From contig CM054143.1 of NCBI GenBank assembly GCA_028751875.1, positions 63,494,397-63,558,396 of the forward strand: DNA of 64,000 nucleotides, given 5' to 3'. Positions 33,890 to 45,014 of the stretch are shown piece by piece (the stretch's first letter is position 1; every line of letters begins with the position of its first letter). A program made the position numbers and the translations under genes. The DNA comes from Rapana venosa (lineage: Eukaryota; Mollusca; Gastropoda; Neogastropoda; Muricidae). Under the pieces are notes generated by a model. The model was not told the DNA's origin and searched no databases. It saw nothing but the letters and a program-made list of their open reading frames with translations.

Positions 33890-34508
33890 TTTTAATGAAC
33901 ACATCACTCCTCTTCTGCGATCTCTTCACTGGTTGCCTGTCTCACAAAAACTGGAGTATAAAATCAATACCCTCTGTTTCAAATGTCTCCACAAATCTGC
34001 ACCCTCTTATCTCTGTAACTGTCTTCACCTGTACACTCCATCCCGTTCCCTTCGTTCAGCCACAGATACTTTGTGCTTTCGAACACCCAGATTCAAACAA
34101 ACCACTGTTGGCCGTCGCTCCTTCTCTGTTTCTGGTCCATCCACCTGGAATGACCTCCCTCTTTCACTTCGCCAAAAGCCTTCACTTGATACCTTCAAAT
34201 CAAGCCTCAAAACACACTTATTTCCTACCTGAGACTTTCCCCCCACACATCTGTCCCTAATTTTCAACAGCATCTTTCACCATCTAAGTGTTGTTCCGTG
34301 TGTGTGTGTGTGTGCGTGTGCGTGTGCGTGCGTACGTGCGCGCGCATGGATTTGAAATCTGTTGTTCATTATGTTTAAGGAGAGTTGCATGCCTGTAAAT
34401 GATTGAGTGCAAGCGCTTCGATTTCTTTGTTTTTTACAAGATTCAGCGCTATATAAATTCCATTTATTATTATTATTATTATCATTATTATTATTATTAT
34501 TATTATTA
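33890..34508 (+). mobile_element. CR1-like LINE 3' end, 5' truncated, well preserved
   Basis: An open frame from about 33,933 encodes the last ~100 residues, with SAPSYLCNCLHLYTPSRSL, TTVGRRSFSVSGPSTWNDLP and LKTHLFPT-stop. A GT-rich 3' UTR patch (34,295-34,345), the end AAGATTCAGCGCTATATAAATTCC and ATT repeats (34,465-34,508) follow. It is very similar to 51,130-51,775, so the family was active fairly recently. The 5' truncation is near 33,893. Confidence 0.87.
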
Positions 34509-34984
34509 ATGTTTGTTGTGTTCGAGGATGACCTCCAAACAGCAGAAGAGGCAGTTGCTGTTTCGGAAATTGGGCAGAAATTTGAATATTGTGGAGATGC
34601 CTTGCTCACAACACGCAACCCTCCACCCCACTCTCTTGGTCAAGAGGGCATCCAATGGAAGTGGACTTTTCGGAGGATATTGCATTTTGAAAGATGACAG
34701 ACTGGATCTGATTGATCAGGAAAAACAGAATTCACAGAGTTGGTCAAGACGTACGTTCATAGAAGGCAGTTTCAGTGCCAGGAAATGGCGTTGAATAGTG
34801 TTAGATGCAGAAGAGAAACGAAAACACAAAAAACGTACAAAAGAACCAGCTTTTTTTGTTAGTGAGATATGCATGATGCATCAAAGTGACTAGCAGTGTA
34901 AGTGCTCCTGTTTCTTTTATATGCAAACTGGTAAGGATCTTAGAGTTGAAGCTCACATGAGGATTCGTTTTAGAATAATGAGCA
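34509..34984. other. Stretch with no recognised gene
   Basis: A 93-codon open frame at 34,513-34,794 shows no recognisable domain. I would not call it a gene. Confidence 0.45.
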
Positions 34985-35240
34985 TTTCATAACTGTAGGA
35001 GTCGGTGCTGCAGGTCTGTAATCAAGAGATGCAAGTTTATTATTCGTAGAAAATGGACAGATGATTGAATTGTTCCATAGATCAGGTGCACAATAGGTTT
35101 TTTTAAAGACCAAGAAAATGAAACCCTAAAAACATGACTCGGCTGCTCAGCACATAACCTCAACCAATGTCTATCCACACCAGCAGCTTCCTTCACATTC
35201 AATCGTTTAAAAACTGATTTAAATGCCACTCTACCTAATG
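34985..35240 (-). mobile_element. Non-LTR RT fragment (RT N-terminal region)
   Basis: The minus strand reads FKRLNVKEAAGVDRHWLRLCAEQPSHVFRVSFSWSLKKPIV, the 'NVNKAAGPDGI..R.L..CA.QL..VF..IFN.SL....VP' region of L2/Rex1-style LINE RTs, then degrades. Single short piece. Confidence 0.6.
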
Positions 35241-35334
35241 TCTGGACACAGACAATAGAGGTTCCAGTTCATAAAGGTGTTAACATTTAATCGGTATTAA
35301 ACAGCTTTATATCAATTTTCTTTACTTCTCATAT

Positions 35335-35696
35335 AGGAAACATTCTTGAAAAAATTGTCCAAAAACGCCAATGGCTTTATTGTGAAAAAAAAATTATACC
35401 ACTCCTACAAATCAGACAGTTTTCAAAGAGGGAGATGTACAGCTGGTCACCTAGTAAAGACAAACCATCATTGTAAAGAAATCCAAACCAAAAATTACAC
35501 TGGTTACATTCTGTGATGTAAGGAAAGCTTACAAGAGGGTCTGACTAGGTGATCATTATGCAAAATGAAAATATTGGTATTGATGGCATGATGATCTAGT
35601 ACTTAAAGAATATTCTGTCTGAAAGATCTATTTGTAAAAAGGTCAATGGAGTTTATGCAGACTTCACATTTTTTTTATATGGGGAGCAATTCTTGT
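35335..35696 (+). mobile_element. I-type LINE RT, left part (host of the RTE-A insertion)
   Basis: Broken frames read NILEKIVQKR (35,342-35,371), an 'IIPL.Q..FRKGRCTAGHLVK' region (35,394-35,458), VTFCDVRKAY at motif A (35,503-35,533), and 'IGIDGM...LKNILSERSICKKVNG' (35,577-35,650). It stops at the start of motif B, exactly where RTE-A is inserted. It resumes at 38,190. The clade is judged from style ('FDVKKAYD', 'YADDIAMW'). Confidence 0.68.
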
Positions 35697-35708
35697 TCCA
35701 ATAATCAT

Positions 35709-36900
35709 CATCATCATCATCATCAGACCCGTGACCTTGGCGGTCGTGGGGGAGACATAAAAGACGATGCCGTGGTAAGCCTCCTCCATCCATCTCGGTC
35801 CTCGGCTCTGCGCAGTAGTGCCGAGTCATTCATCCTGGTCCATTCTCTGATGTTGTCCATCCATGACTTGTTCTGTCTTCCCCTCCTTCTGCCACCTTCG
35901 AGTGTTCCCTGCAGTACTGTTTTGGGCAGAGTGTTGTGGCGGGTGACGTGGCCGAACCATGTCAGCTTTTTCTTCTTGACGATGGTGAGAAGGGGTTCCT
36001 GTGGACCAGCCAGCCGTGTTATTTGACTCTTGACAAATTCGTTGGTCTTTCGTTCTCTCCAGGATATGCCCAGTAGTTTTCTATGGCATTTTGTTTCGAA
36101 TGACTGGATTCGCTTTGCTGTTTCAGCAGTCAATGTCCAGGTTTCACTTCCGCACAGCAGGATCGACTGAATTAGGGCTTTGTAGAGCTTTAGTTTGATT
36201 GGGAAACTGATCTCTTTACTTTTCCATATGGTGGTGAGTTTTGTCATGGAAGATGTTGCCATGGCTATTCTGACTTTGATTTCTGTCGTTGATCGCCCGT
36301 CCTTTGTGAGTGTAGCGCCGAGGTATTTAAAAGCGTCTACCTCCTCCAGTTGTTGGCCGTTCATGTGAATTTTAGCGGTGGCATTGCTCGTGCTGTTCAC
36401 AAGTACTTTACTTTTCTCCGAGCTCACCTCCATCCCATATGCTCCAGCTCTGTTCTCAAGTCTGGTCGTAAGATCTTGCAGCTCTGTGTTACTTCCGCCA
36501 TGAGGTCAATGTCATCGGCAAACCGTAAGTTGTTGAGGGGTCTGCCGCCAATGGAGATGGTAGGGTGGAAGTCATGGAAGGTCTCTCTCATGATGTTTTC
36601 CAAGAACAGATTGAACAGGACTGGAGATAGCAGGCATCCTTGTCGGACCCCAACTGTGGTTTTGAAGTAGTCTCCGACCTGATTGTTCAGAAGGACTGCA
36701 CTGCTTGCAGTGTTGTATAGTGCTTGAATGGTTTGCACTAGTCCTTCTTCAATGCCAAACATTCTGAGGACCTGCCACAGGCCTTCGTGCCATACTCTGT
36801 CAAAAGCCTTCTTGAAGTCGATGAAGTTGTGGAACAGGTCTCTCTGATGTTGAAGATGTTTTTCCATCATGATGTGGCAGTTAAAAATCTGTTCGATTGT
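35709..36900 (-). pseudogene. RTE-A RT: motifs A-C and C-terminal region
   Basis: Two overlapping minus-strand open frames. The first (about 36,900-36,424) holds IEQIFNCHIMMEKH, FIDFKKAFDRVWHEGLW at motif A, GVRQGCLLSPVLFN at motif B, and LRFADDIDLMAE at motif C with both catalytic Asp residues. The second (36,433-35,723, 236 codons) holds EVDAFKYLGATLTKDG, LLCGSETWTL, KRKTNEF-type and LTWFGHVTRHNTLPK motifs, with a basic GGRRRGRQNKSWMDNI end. The frames overlap at 36,424-36,433, a single shift near the end of the palm. The sequence is clean, and its terminal 240 bp are nearly identical to 48,046-48,270, so the family is young. It would reverse-transcribe RTE RNA at a nicked target, but this copy is inactive because of the inversion. 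Confidence 0.85.
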
Positions 36901-36903
36901 CAA

Positions 36904-38177
36904 GGAGGACAACCTGGCATGCGCCAAACGGCAAGATCCATAACCAAATAGATTTTATCTTAACACCACGGCGCTTCAAATCCAGCATCAACAGAGCCAG
37001 AACAAGAACCTACCCTGGAGCTGACATAGGCAGTGACCACGACCTTGTGCTGCTGGTATTCAAAATGAAGCTGAAGAAAAACAAACAGCCTGCAAACCCA
37101 CGTATCAAATTTGACGTGGACAAACTAAAAGATCCAGATGTCGAGGAGATCTTCCAAGCTAAGCTTGGCGGACGTTTTGCGGCATTAACCCTCCTGGACA
37201 ATGACATCAATGACCTCACCAACAACTTCAATGAGGCAGTCCGAGAAACAGCAGAGGAGGTACTCGGTCGTCAGAGGAATAAACACCAGCCATGGACTAC
37301 CAATGACATCTTGGACCTCTGCGATACAAGAAGAGCACTGAAACCAACCAGGTCTTCCAACCCTAAAGAATACCGGGAGGCCAACAATCTCGTGAAGAAG
37401 TCAATGTTAAAGGCCAGAGAGAAGTGGGTCAGTGATCAATGTGATGAGATCGAATAAAACATGAAAGTGGGCAACAGTAAAAAGGCATACGACACCCTGA
37501 AGAAACTCACAAAACCACTTCAAACCAAATCATCAGTCATTGAAGACAGCTCCGGAAACATCCTCACAGAAAGCTCAGCTGCATTGAACAGGTGGTCTGA
37601 ATATTGTCAAGAACTGTACAACTACCCAATACAACCTGACAAGAGCATAATAGAAGAGAAAGCAGCAACATCAAGAGCACCCTCGCCATTACCTATACTG
37701 AGGGAAGAAGTGGAAGAAGCCATCCACAGCTTACCAGTAGGAAAGTCCCCAGGAGCAGACAATATACCAGCAGAGCTGCTCAAGCATGGTGGCGAAACAG
37801 TCATCACATATGTTACAGCTATCTGTCAGAAGATTTGGGAGACAAAACAGTGGCCAACAGACTGGACACAATCACTCATACCCCTGCCCAAGAAGGGGAA
37901 TTTACGCCAATGCCAAAACTATAGAACAATCAGCCTCATCAGCCACGCCAGCAAGATCATGCTCAAAGTTATTTTGAATCGACTCAAGAAGGAGGCAGAA
38001 GAACACCTTGCAGAGGAACAAGCTGGGTTCAGGGCAGGCAGGAGCACAATCGAACAGATTTTTTTAACTGCCACATCATGATGGAAAAACATCTTCAACA
38101 TCAGAGAGACCTGTTCCACAACTTCATCGACTTCAAGAAGGCTTTTGACAGAGTATGGCACGAAGGCCTGTGGCAGG
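36904..38177 (+). pseudogene. RTE-A endonuclease end, linker and RT N-terminus (inverted segment)
   Basis: An open frame from 36,897 carries the end of the AP-like endonuclease: TWHAPNGKIHNQIDFIL, then GSDHDLVLLVFKMKLKK. A stop at 37,455 splits it from a second frame (37,461-38,081), which continues with KKAYDTLKKLTKPLQ, LNRWSEYCQELYNYP, VGKSPGADNIPAELLK, and NYRTISLISHASKI to EEQAGFRAGRSTIEQIF. Near 38,060 an extra-T frame change leads to the FIDFKKAFDRVWHEGLWQV end. Relative to the 3' segment it is upside down. The N-terminal part of the endonuclease is missing, as expected for incomplete reverse transcription. Confidence 0.85.
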
Positions 38178-38189
38178 TCCAATAATCAT

Positions 38190-38890
38190 ACTCCATATTA
38201 ATTCATGAACTTCCACACGCTTTGAGGGGTAATGCAACCATTATTCAATATCGCGATGACATTGCCATGTGGATCAATATTTTTCTTAAAAAGAAAAAGT
38301 AGAATGATAAATTGTGTTCAAAAGATATATCTGGACGAACTGAAAAAACACAGTAAATATATGTAACAGGATGAGCTGCAGAGAAAAAAAACTTGCTTAG
38401 ACAATTTTAACAATGGAAAACAAACCAAACACATTGCTGTTATTAATGTTTGATTTGGTACATTTCAACACAAACAAGATGTCACATTCTTGGGTATACA
38501 TTTAACATGCTAATTCAACTGGAAATACATAATGATGAAAACTTAATTTCAAAATCCACGAAACGTGTAATTTCTTAAAGTTTATGAGTGCCAAGTGAAG
38601 GAGCCAGATACTAAATGCTAATATTATCTACACACCTTGCTGGTTCATTGATTTCTTACAAACTGGTTTCTGGGAAAGAAGTGTATTTTTCTGCTCTACA
38701 TCATGTCTTTTAAAAGGTTACACAAGGTGGATAGCAAGGCAATAGATGTAGGGCTAAGAGTTCCAAATCACGCCAGTGCACTTAACTTGCACAGCTGCTC
38801 AAGTTCTTTCCGTTTCTGAGCAAAGAACTTATCTGTTTCTAAATATGTTATTCAAAGTACTGCTGTCTCAATTCTGTTCTTCATTAACTA
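38190..38890 (+). mobile_element. I-type LINE RT, right part
   Basis: Continues directly from the motif-B site interrupted at 35,696: SILIHELPHALRGN (38,195-38,236), then IIQYRDDIAMWIN (38,240-38,278), where the catalytic box is YRDD in place of the usual YADD. Decayed thumb and C-terminal pieces follow ('DSKAID.GLRVPNHAS' near 38,730-38,775). No long frame remains. Confidence 0.65.
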
Positions 38891-40204
38891 TCTATCAACC
38901 AAAAGGAATGTCTAAAAACAGCTAGTTTGTCTCTGTTCTTCGCTAAGCTCCACTTGCCAGCGGTCAGTCAATTCAATTGGCACCCTGCTGCAGAGTCGGT
39001 CACATCGGGAGAGTGCCTTCTGTGTTTTCTGTTCTGTACTTTCTGTGAGCACAGCAATCTTTCTTTTGTCTCTTGGAGTGTATGTTTGCAGTTGTGTTTG
39101 TGCAGCTTTCCATTCAGTTGTATATGTTTGAAAGCTTTTGTGGTGTAGGTAATTGGTAAAAAAGTATATGTGCATATATTTTAACCTAAGCGTGAAATTT
39201 AAAAGCAATATGTCTGACTGTGATAGCCACAGTGGTCCTCTCCCATACCTAAAGAGGAAGTTTCTCTGCTAAACTCGTCAGATATTCATTGCAAGTTTGG
39301 GACCAATATGTGCTACTCTTCAAAAACTTGGCAAAAAAGCCCTCTGGAACAAACCCCCAATTCCCACCATCATCATCCTTCCTTAGAGAAGAACAGCAGA
39401 GTCATCTCTTGCCCATCGTTTGAATTGAATAGAGGAAAATTCAGGCAGGGAGGCAAGATAAACACAAAAAGAGGGAGATGACCATTCTCCTTACCTCTTT
39501 GCTTTACTTTCTGCTGCACCGAAAGCATCCAAAGGGCAGCTCCTCCACCACCCCAACTGCCTTTCCCTGTGTCGGACAAGAGGGCCAACCTAATGAAGCA
39601 CTAGGGCAAAAAGCAGGATGGTGCCAGGCTGAAGACCAACCACACTGGCCAAGTACCGCATTCCACAAATCTACCGTACTTTGGGAGTGCCACACACAAA
39701 GCAGGAAGTAAGGTCAGCACTAATGTTTAAGGCAAATTCAGCTGACGCTTGAGTAGGGGAATGCAGAGTAGACCCCCAGCATGCAACAGTGGTGGTCACT
39801 GCAGTGACCTTAACCTGCTGGTCAGCAAGGCGATTTGTAAAGAAACTTCTGCAGCTAAGGACATCAGAGCCTAAGTTAGTGAGTGCATAGGGGGAAACTG
39901 GCAGATACTCTCAACCTTAAAGGGCATGCAACCTTTGACCTCTCACTCTGAAGAAGAAAAACACAGGTGATGCCTCACCAAAGTTACTGCAGGCAATGGA
40001 TTTGCCCCATTGAGGCGAAATTCACAGAGCTCTGGAAGAGGCCAAAGATACTCAGAAACTAAGCAACTGACTTGGGAGTACAAGAAAAAAAATACTATGG
40101 GGCCAACGCCAGCATTATGGAGGTCACACCAGCCAGCAATTTTAAGAGCAGGACTACCAGCTAAGAAACAGCCAATGGAAATGTATTTCTCTGTATTGTA
40201 CTCC
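38891..40204. other. Stretch with no recognised gene
   Basis: Some 60-110-codon open frames (39,373-39,711 and 39,943-40,281, both strands) have no recognisable domain. No tandem repeats. Confidence 0.45.
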
Positions 40205-40320
40205 ACAGCATATTTATCTGCATGAAATTCGGGCTGCTCTCCCCGGGGAGAGCGCGTTGCCACAAGAGCAGCGCCACCCATTATTTATCATTTCCAGTCT
40301 GCATCTGTATGTGGATCAGG
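40205..40320 (-). mobile_element. SINE-B 3' fragment
   Basis: TGCATGAAATTCGGGCTGCTCTCCCCGGGGAGAGCGCGTTGCCACAAGAGCAGCGCCACC matches the 3' domain of SINE-B at 27,365-27,428 almost base for base. The head and central domain are missing. Confidence 0.85.
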
Positions 40321-41652
40321 TTTCACAACTTTCAGTGAAGGCATTAGTTTTTAGCCTTTCTGAAGATGGAAAAAAGAGCTTCACTGAGCTCTATCTGTAC
40401 TGTACAGTGTGCACTTAGCTGCTATCTGAACACATTCGAAGGTGGTTCTTTGGCTAACACAGACTTGCTTATGAAGGGGTGTTTGCAGTCGTCCCATGCT
40501 CAAACAAAAAAAATCCTGAGACATCAATATCATGTTAGAAAGTTTGACCCCCTAGAAAATGTTTATTGAAAGAACTTTCTCGAAACCTGATTTTGCTTCT
40601 TCTTCCCCTTACTGGACAGTGCTGCCAAACCCTATGCCCTAGACTTGCCAGCATGCCACTGAGGAACAGCAAAGTAATCCACAGTTTGTATGTAGATGGC
40701 GTATTGAAGTATTCTTGACACGGGGTTCACCAGTGTCCTACAGAACTGGTTAAATTTCAAGATTGCAGAGCTGTGTGCTAAAGCAATAACAACAAGAAAG
40801 TTGAGAAGAATGCTTCTCTGAGAAAAGACTAATGTATAAAACTACTGTTCATTGCCTTACAGGCCCCACACAGTGTTAACAGAGAGAGACCCTCCAGATC
40901 CCTGCCTGTGATGAACTCCAGCTGATGAAGGCAAAGCTGCTGTTGTTCATACAGCAGTAGCACTAGAGAGGTAAGTGCTTCTGCTGCCGGGCTGCAGGCG
41001 CCTATTCCTATTGTTATGACAACTGCTGGCTGGACTAGCCAGGTTCACTTGCTTTTAAAGCAAAGTGATTAACATTGGCAAACCAAACTTGGGACAGGCC
41101 ATATGAAACATGAACTGTTTCTTCTATTTTATGTCTATTCACAAAAGGCGATATTAGACAAGAGAGAGGGAGGATGGGAGGGAGGGGGTATGAACAATAG
41201 AAAAGTAATGTGACAATGGAACTGTAAACTATCAACATAACAATGTAATCAATATCACGAAAAACAATGAAGAAAGCTATCAATCTATTGAAAATAAATC
41301 ACAATTGTTCTGAGATGAGAGACAGAGGGGCAAATATCCTTGCTCTGGGAAGGCAGTCTGTTGCATCACATAATTATGCTACTGGAGATTACTTCTGGGA
41401 CACTGCCTTAACGCCAACCCGATTTCACATAGCAATATATTGTTGCTGAAAACCTTAACCAAGAAATTTTCATGAATGTCAGGAAGGTGGTGTTTCAAAA
41501 ACTGACGTTCAAAAAGAATAAGAATATTTCAGATTGTTTCACCACATATGCATATAGCATTTCTAGCAAAATTTGCCCAGAATGCATTCAGTTTCAGTCT
41601 GTTAAACAAATTATTGTTCTTACTTCCATTTGTGTATATCCAAAGTCGGAAA
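40321..41652. other. Stretch with no recognised gene
   Basis: No recognised domain, SINE or tandem repeat on either strand. Confidence 0.45.
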
Positions 41653-42548
41653 GAAACGTATATATTCTTCTTCAAGTGTCCGGTCTGGTCCTGCAGACAT
41701 CGACGATCATGGCTTTCCATTTTTCCATGTTCTTGGTCCCTCTCATGAGCTCATTGTTGGTGCCCTCTTTATTCGTTGCGAATTTGTTTAAGCTGTGTGA
41801 ATTTTGTGTGTTGTGTTCCTCTGCTCTTGTTTCCACATGTTTTGCCACTCCATAACAGTTTCTCTAGTCCATCAGCCCTGATTATATGGCCGAAAAATGT
41901 GAGCTGTCTTTCTCTGATGGTGTTGAGAAGGGATCTCTTGTATCCAGCTATTTCCATTACTTCTGCATTTGTTTTTCTTTTTGTCCATGGGACTTTCATG
42001 ATTCTCCAGATGAACCACATCTCCACTGCTTCTAGTCGCTGTTCTGTGTCCTTGGCTAGGGTCCAGCACTTGCATCCGTACAGAAGAATGGACCATACGT
42101 AGGCTCTCACAACATGGATCTTTGTCTTGAGGCTTATCTTACTGTTGGTAAAAATGCATTTCATGTTGTTAAAAGTTGCCTTAGATTGACTGATTCTCTT
42201 CTTGATTTCTGTGTCACACTTGCCGTCCAGGGTGATAGTACAACCAAGGTATTTAAAGGTGTTTACTTGTCTGATTCTCTCTCCTTTACAGGCTGTGTTG
42301 CATTGTGGTATAACAGCTTTTTTCGAGATCACCATGCATTCTGTCTTCTTTGCATTGAGCTGTAATCCTTTCTTTTCGCTTTCGTCTGTTACTGTTGTTA
42401 ATATATTTTGCAGTTTTTCTTCAGAGTTGGCGATAAGGACTGTGTCATCTGCATATCTCAGGTTGTTGATGTTGTGGCCACTCACACTAATTCCCTCATG
42501 ATTCTCAATATTTCGTAGAATTACGAAATATTCTACGAAACGTGTATA
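41653..42548 (-). mobile_element. RTE-B LINE, 5' truncated copy with probable TSD
   Basis: A clean 238-codon open frame (42,485-41,769) begins just before the RT catalytic box: GHNINNLRYADDTVLIANSEE, LQLNAKKTECMVISKKA, VNTFKYLGCTITLDGK, YGCKCWTLAKDTEQRLE and LTFFGHIIRADGLEKLLW. It ends near 41,665. GAAACGTATATA (41,653-41,664) and GAAACGTGTATA (42,537-42,548) flank the element and differ at one base, so they are a likely 12-bp target-site duplication. An 11-bp inverted repeat, AATATTTCGTA/TACGAAATATT, lies at the 5' junction (about 42,507-42,532). This copy is dead because motifs A and B and the endonuclease are missing. Confidence 0.85.
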
Positions 42549-42942
42549 AGGTCAGAAAAAGAAGAATTACAGAAAGAGTATCCTGTATCTATTTGCTTTT
42601 TCCTTATATATTCCCAGCATGCATTCTCGACTATGTGATAACTCTCATGAACAGATTTAGGAATAGTCAGGTCATATACAGAGTTTAAACTACTTGTCCC
42701 TTTTTTGAAGCTGCATTAACTTTCTCATTATATTACTTATTGCAATGGGATGGTATCCAGCAAAAAGTAATATTGGTACCTCTTTAATATCAGGAAGTGG
42801 ATGAGAATGTTAATTTCGGTTACAAAATTCTGTCTAGCTTTCGAGTCTGGATGTCTGAGAGATTCTAAAACTGACTTTGATTTAACGCACATAAGAACCT
42901 GTTGTATGATTCTTGGAAAGTCAAGCAAATAGTATATATCTA
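42549..42942. other. Stretch with no recognised gene
   Basis: AT-rich flank between the RTE-B insertion and the CR1-like leader. Confidence 0.45.
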
Positions 42943-44750
42943 CCTTTGCGCCTGTCGGCAGCACTGTGTGTGGCTCTGTGTTTGAATGCTGGATGTGTGT
43001 GTTTTTCTGCTTCCTTTCCAGAAATTTTTACATCTTCTTGTTCGTGTTTTCACCCTGAGTTATTTGGTCAGAACATTTTCCTTTGTTATTATCTACTTTT
43101 TGAGATATTTCGATTTATATTTTTTCATCTTTGTTTGAATTGCTCAAAATTTGATTCGACTTATGAATTGTGTTTACCTGACTGTGCTGGTCTTTGTGAC
43201 CCACTTTAATCTGACCCTACTGCCGTTCAACAAATTGCACGTGATTCACGAACTGACACCACCCCCATCAATCAAGTCTAGTGTGTGTTGTTCTGCTACC
43301 ATGGCAGTGAGAGCCGCCGACATTAGAGCTATGCTCGCACCTGAGATTTGTCAAAAACAGTACACGCTTGCTCCTGATATTAAGCAGGTATAACACACTT
43401 AGGCATTCATTGCCGCAAAACCAGACAGGGGAACACGGGCAGGCCAACGTCATCGCCAGTGGTGGGCTTCCCTCTCCAGTCTCCCCCCTCACCTCTGACG
43501 TCACTTCTGTTACCCCTGACAACGCTTCTTCCCCATGCTGCTGTCCACCCGCCCCTTAAGCTGTTCACTGTTCTGTTGTTTGTGACTCTGATAATGTTTT
43601 TTGTTCTGATGATGATGATGTATACCATGATGTGTTTCAAACACAGAATCCCCTGATTAGCACAGTTTTTTCACCATCTTCTACTCCTGATTCACCATCC
43701 AAACTCTTGTCTGTTCTTCTGCTAGCCGCATCTCCACCATCGCCTTTGTCCTCTTCCTCTGATACTTGTCCAAACTCACCACTTTCATCTTCAACCTCTC
43801 CACCTCCTTCAGATCTCCTTCAAGTTTGTTTGTTCAATGTGCAGTCTGTCTGTCCAAATGGAAAAGCCGACTACATTTCTGATGTTATCTCTGAAAAAAA
43901 CTTTGACTTAACCTTCCTCACCAAAACTTGGTTTAAAACCCCACAGGCCATAACCAAAAATAAAACAGCTGCCCTCCCCTGGTTAAAAAACCCTTTTTTT
44001 TTCCCCGACCCCTCTCAGGAGGGGGGGATTGCCATCATTCTAAAAGCCCAACATTGGAACCGTCTCTTCTTTCAGTCAAAACTTCAATTCTCAAATAAAA
44101 TTCTTTTAAGTTTGCAAAATCAATCCAACCACCGGGCCCAAACTCAAATTACTTCTGCTCCTTTTTACCGCCCACCTCCCCACCCTTTTTAAAACAACCA
44201 AAAAACCTTCTCTTTTTCCCAAAAATTTCCGCCCCTTCCTCAAACCACACGGCCTCCCCCACAAAACGAAAATTTCTTGGTGATTTCAACTTCCATTTCG
44301 ACAACCATCTTCCCCAGTTCAAAACGCTTTCTCTTTCTCTGCCCAGCCATTCTCTCCCCAAAAACGGGAAAAAACGAAGCAACACACAAAATAGGGTCAT
44401 ATTTAGACTCTAAATTACAAAACTATCATTTAACTTCTCACACCCTTGTTTCTGCACCGGGAACTGCACCTGATCATTCCCCCCATTTTTTTTCTTTTCT
44501 TAACATCAAAAAAACCTGCCCAAAAGAAAAAAAGGTTACTCGTCGCAATCAAAAGGCCTTAGACTTTCCCAAACCTCTTTTCCCACAAGCTTCCGAACGT
44601 TTTTCAAAAACCCTGACCAACTTCCTCTCTGATCCTATAACCTTTTCCCCCCGCCAACTGCTTGATGACATGCCCCCCCTACTGACCATCTCCTCCCTGA
44701 CAGACTCGGCGCCTTTTAAATACCCAAACATCTTGAAATGTAACAACCTC
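42943..44750 (+). mobile_element. CR1-like LINE, 5' half: leader and endonuclease
   Basis: The start CCTTTGCGCCTGTCGGCAGCA aligns with 57,229 and marks the likely 5' region. The leader contains CACGTGATTCACGAACT (43,238). A proline/serine-rich coding stretch follows (43,480-43,820). Next comes an AP-type endonuclease that starts LQVCLFNVQSVCPNGKADYI (43,819-43,878) and continues with DLTFLTKTWFK, where the usual motif is LTETWL (the Glu is read as Lys here, in a poorly called stretch), then GGIAIIL and PDHSPHFFSF. It is open for 186 codons (43,632-44,192), then in another frame at 44,277-44,816. Base calls degrade from about 43,920. The reading breaks near 44,750 and resumes at about 49,555. 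Confidence 0.78.
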
Positions 44751-45014
44751 ACAGAAGAGGGGTTTTGGGATCATTTTTTTCTAAGAAGAAAAGGAAAAAA
44801 ATTTCCCAAATTTTAAACTAAAAGGTAATTTTCTACCGGAAAATTTTTTCCCTTTTTTTTAAAAACTCCCCCCTTTCCCAAATTTTCCTCCCAAGGGTAA
44901 AATTTTAAAGCCAATGATTTTCCCCCTTTAAATGGTATGGTTGCTTTTTTTAAGGGGTCGGGTTCAGTCAAGAAGTTTTTTGTACTGCTACGGATCCATG
45001 TAACCCATTTACAA
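44751..45014. other. Low-quality junction of CR1-like LINE and inserted block
   Basis: Homopolymer-rich text (runs of A, C, T, G up to 9). No confident assignment. Confidence 0.4.

Larger units (their letters stand above)
35697..38189. mobile_element. RTE-A LINE insertion with internal inversion and 12-bp TSDs
   Basis: The target-site duplication TCCAATAATCAT lies at 35,697-35,708 and at 38,178-38,189. Between them the element is in two opposite-facing parts: a 3' segment on the minus strand (35,709-36,900) and a 5' segment on the plus strand (about 36,904-38,177). A 132-bp stretch is present in both parts in opposite orientation (36,769-36,900 and 38,046-38,180). The 3' tail is a (GAT)n repeat at the left end. 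Outside the TSDs the flanks join into one I-type LINE RT. This is the structure expected of a twin-primed (5'-inverted) insertion. Confidence 0.88.

Noticed and set aside
34513..34794. A small host gene of 93 codons
   Set aside because: No domain, no supporting context, and an overlapping frame is also open.
37461..38081. A host gene resembling craniofacial development protein 2
   Set aside because: Database proteins of that name are often RTE endonuclease/RT; the motifs and TSDs show a LINE.
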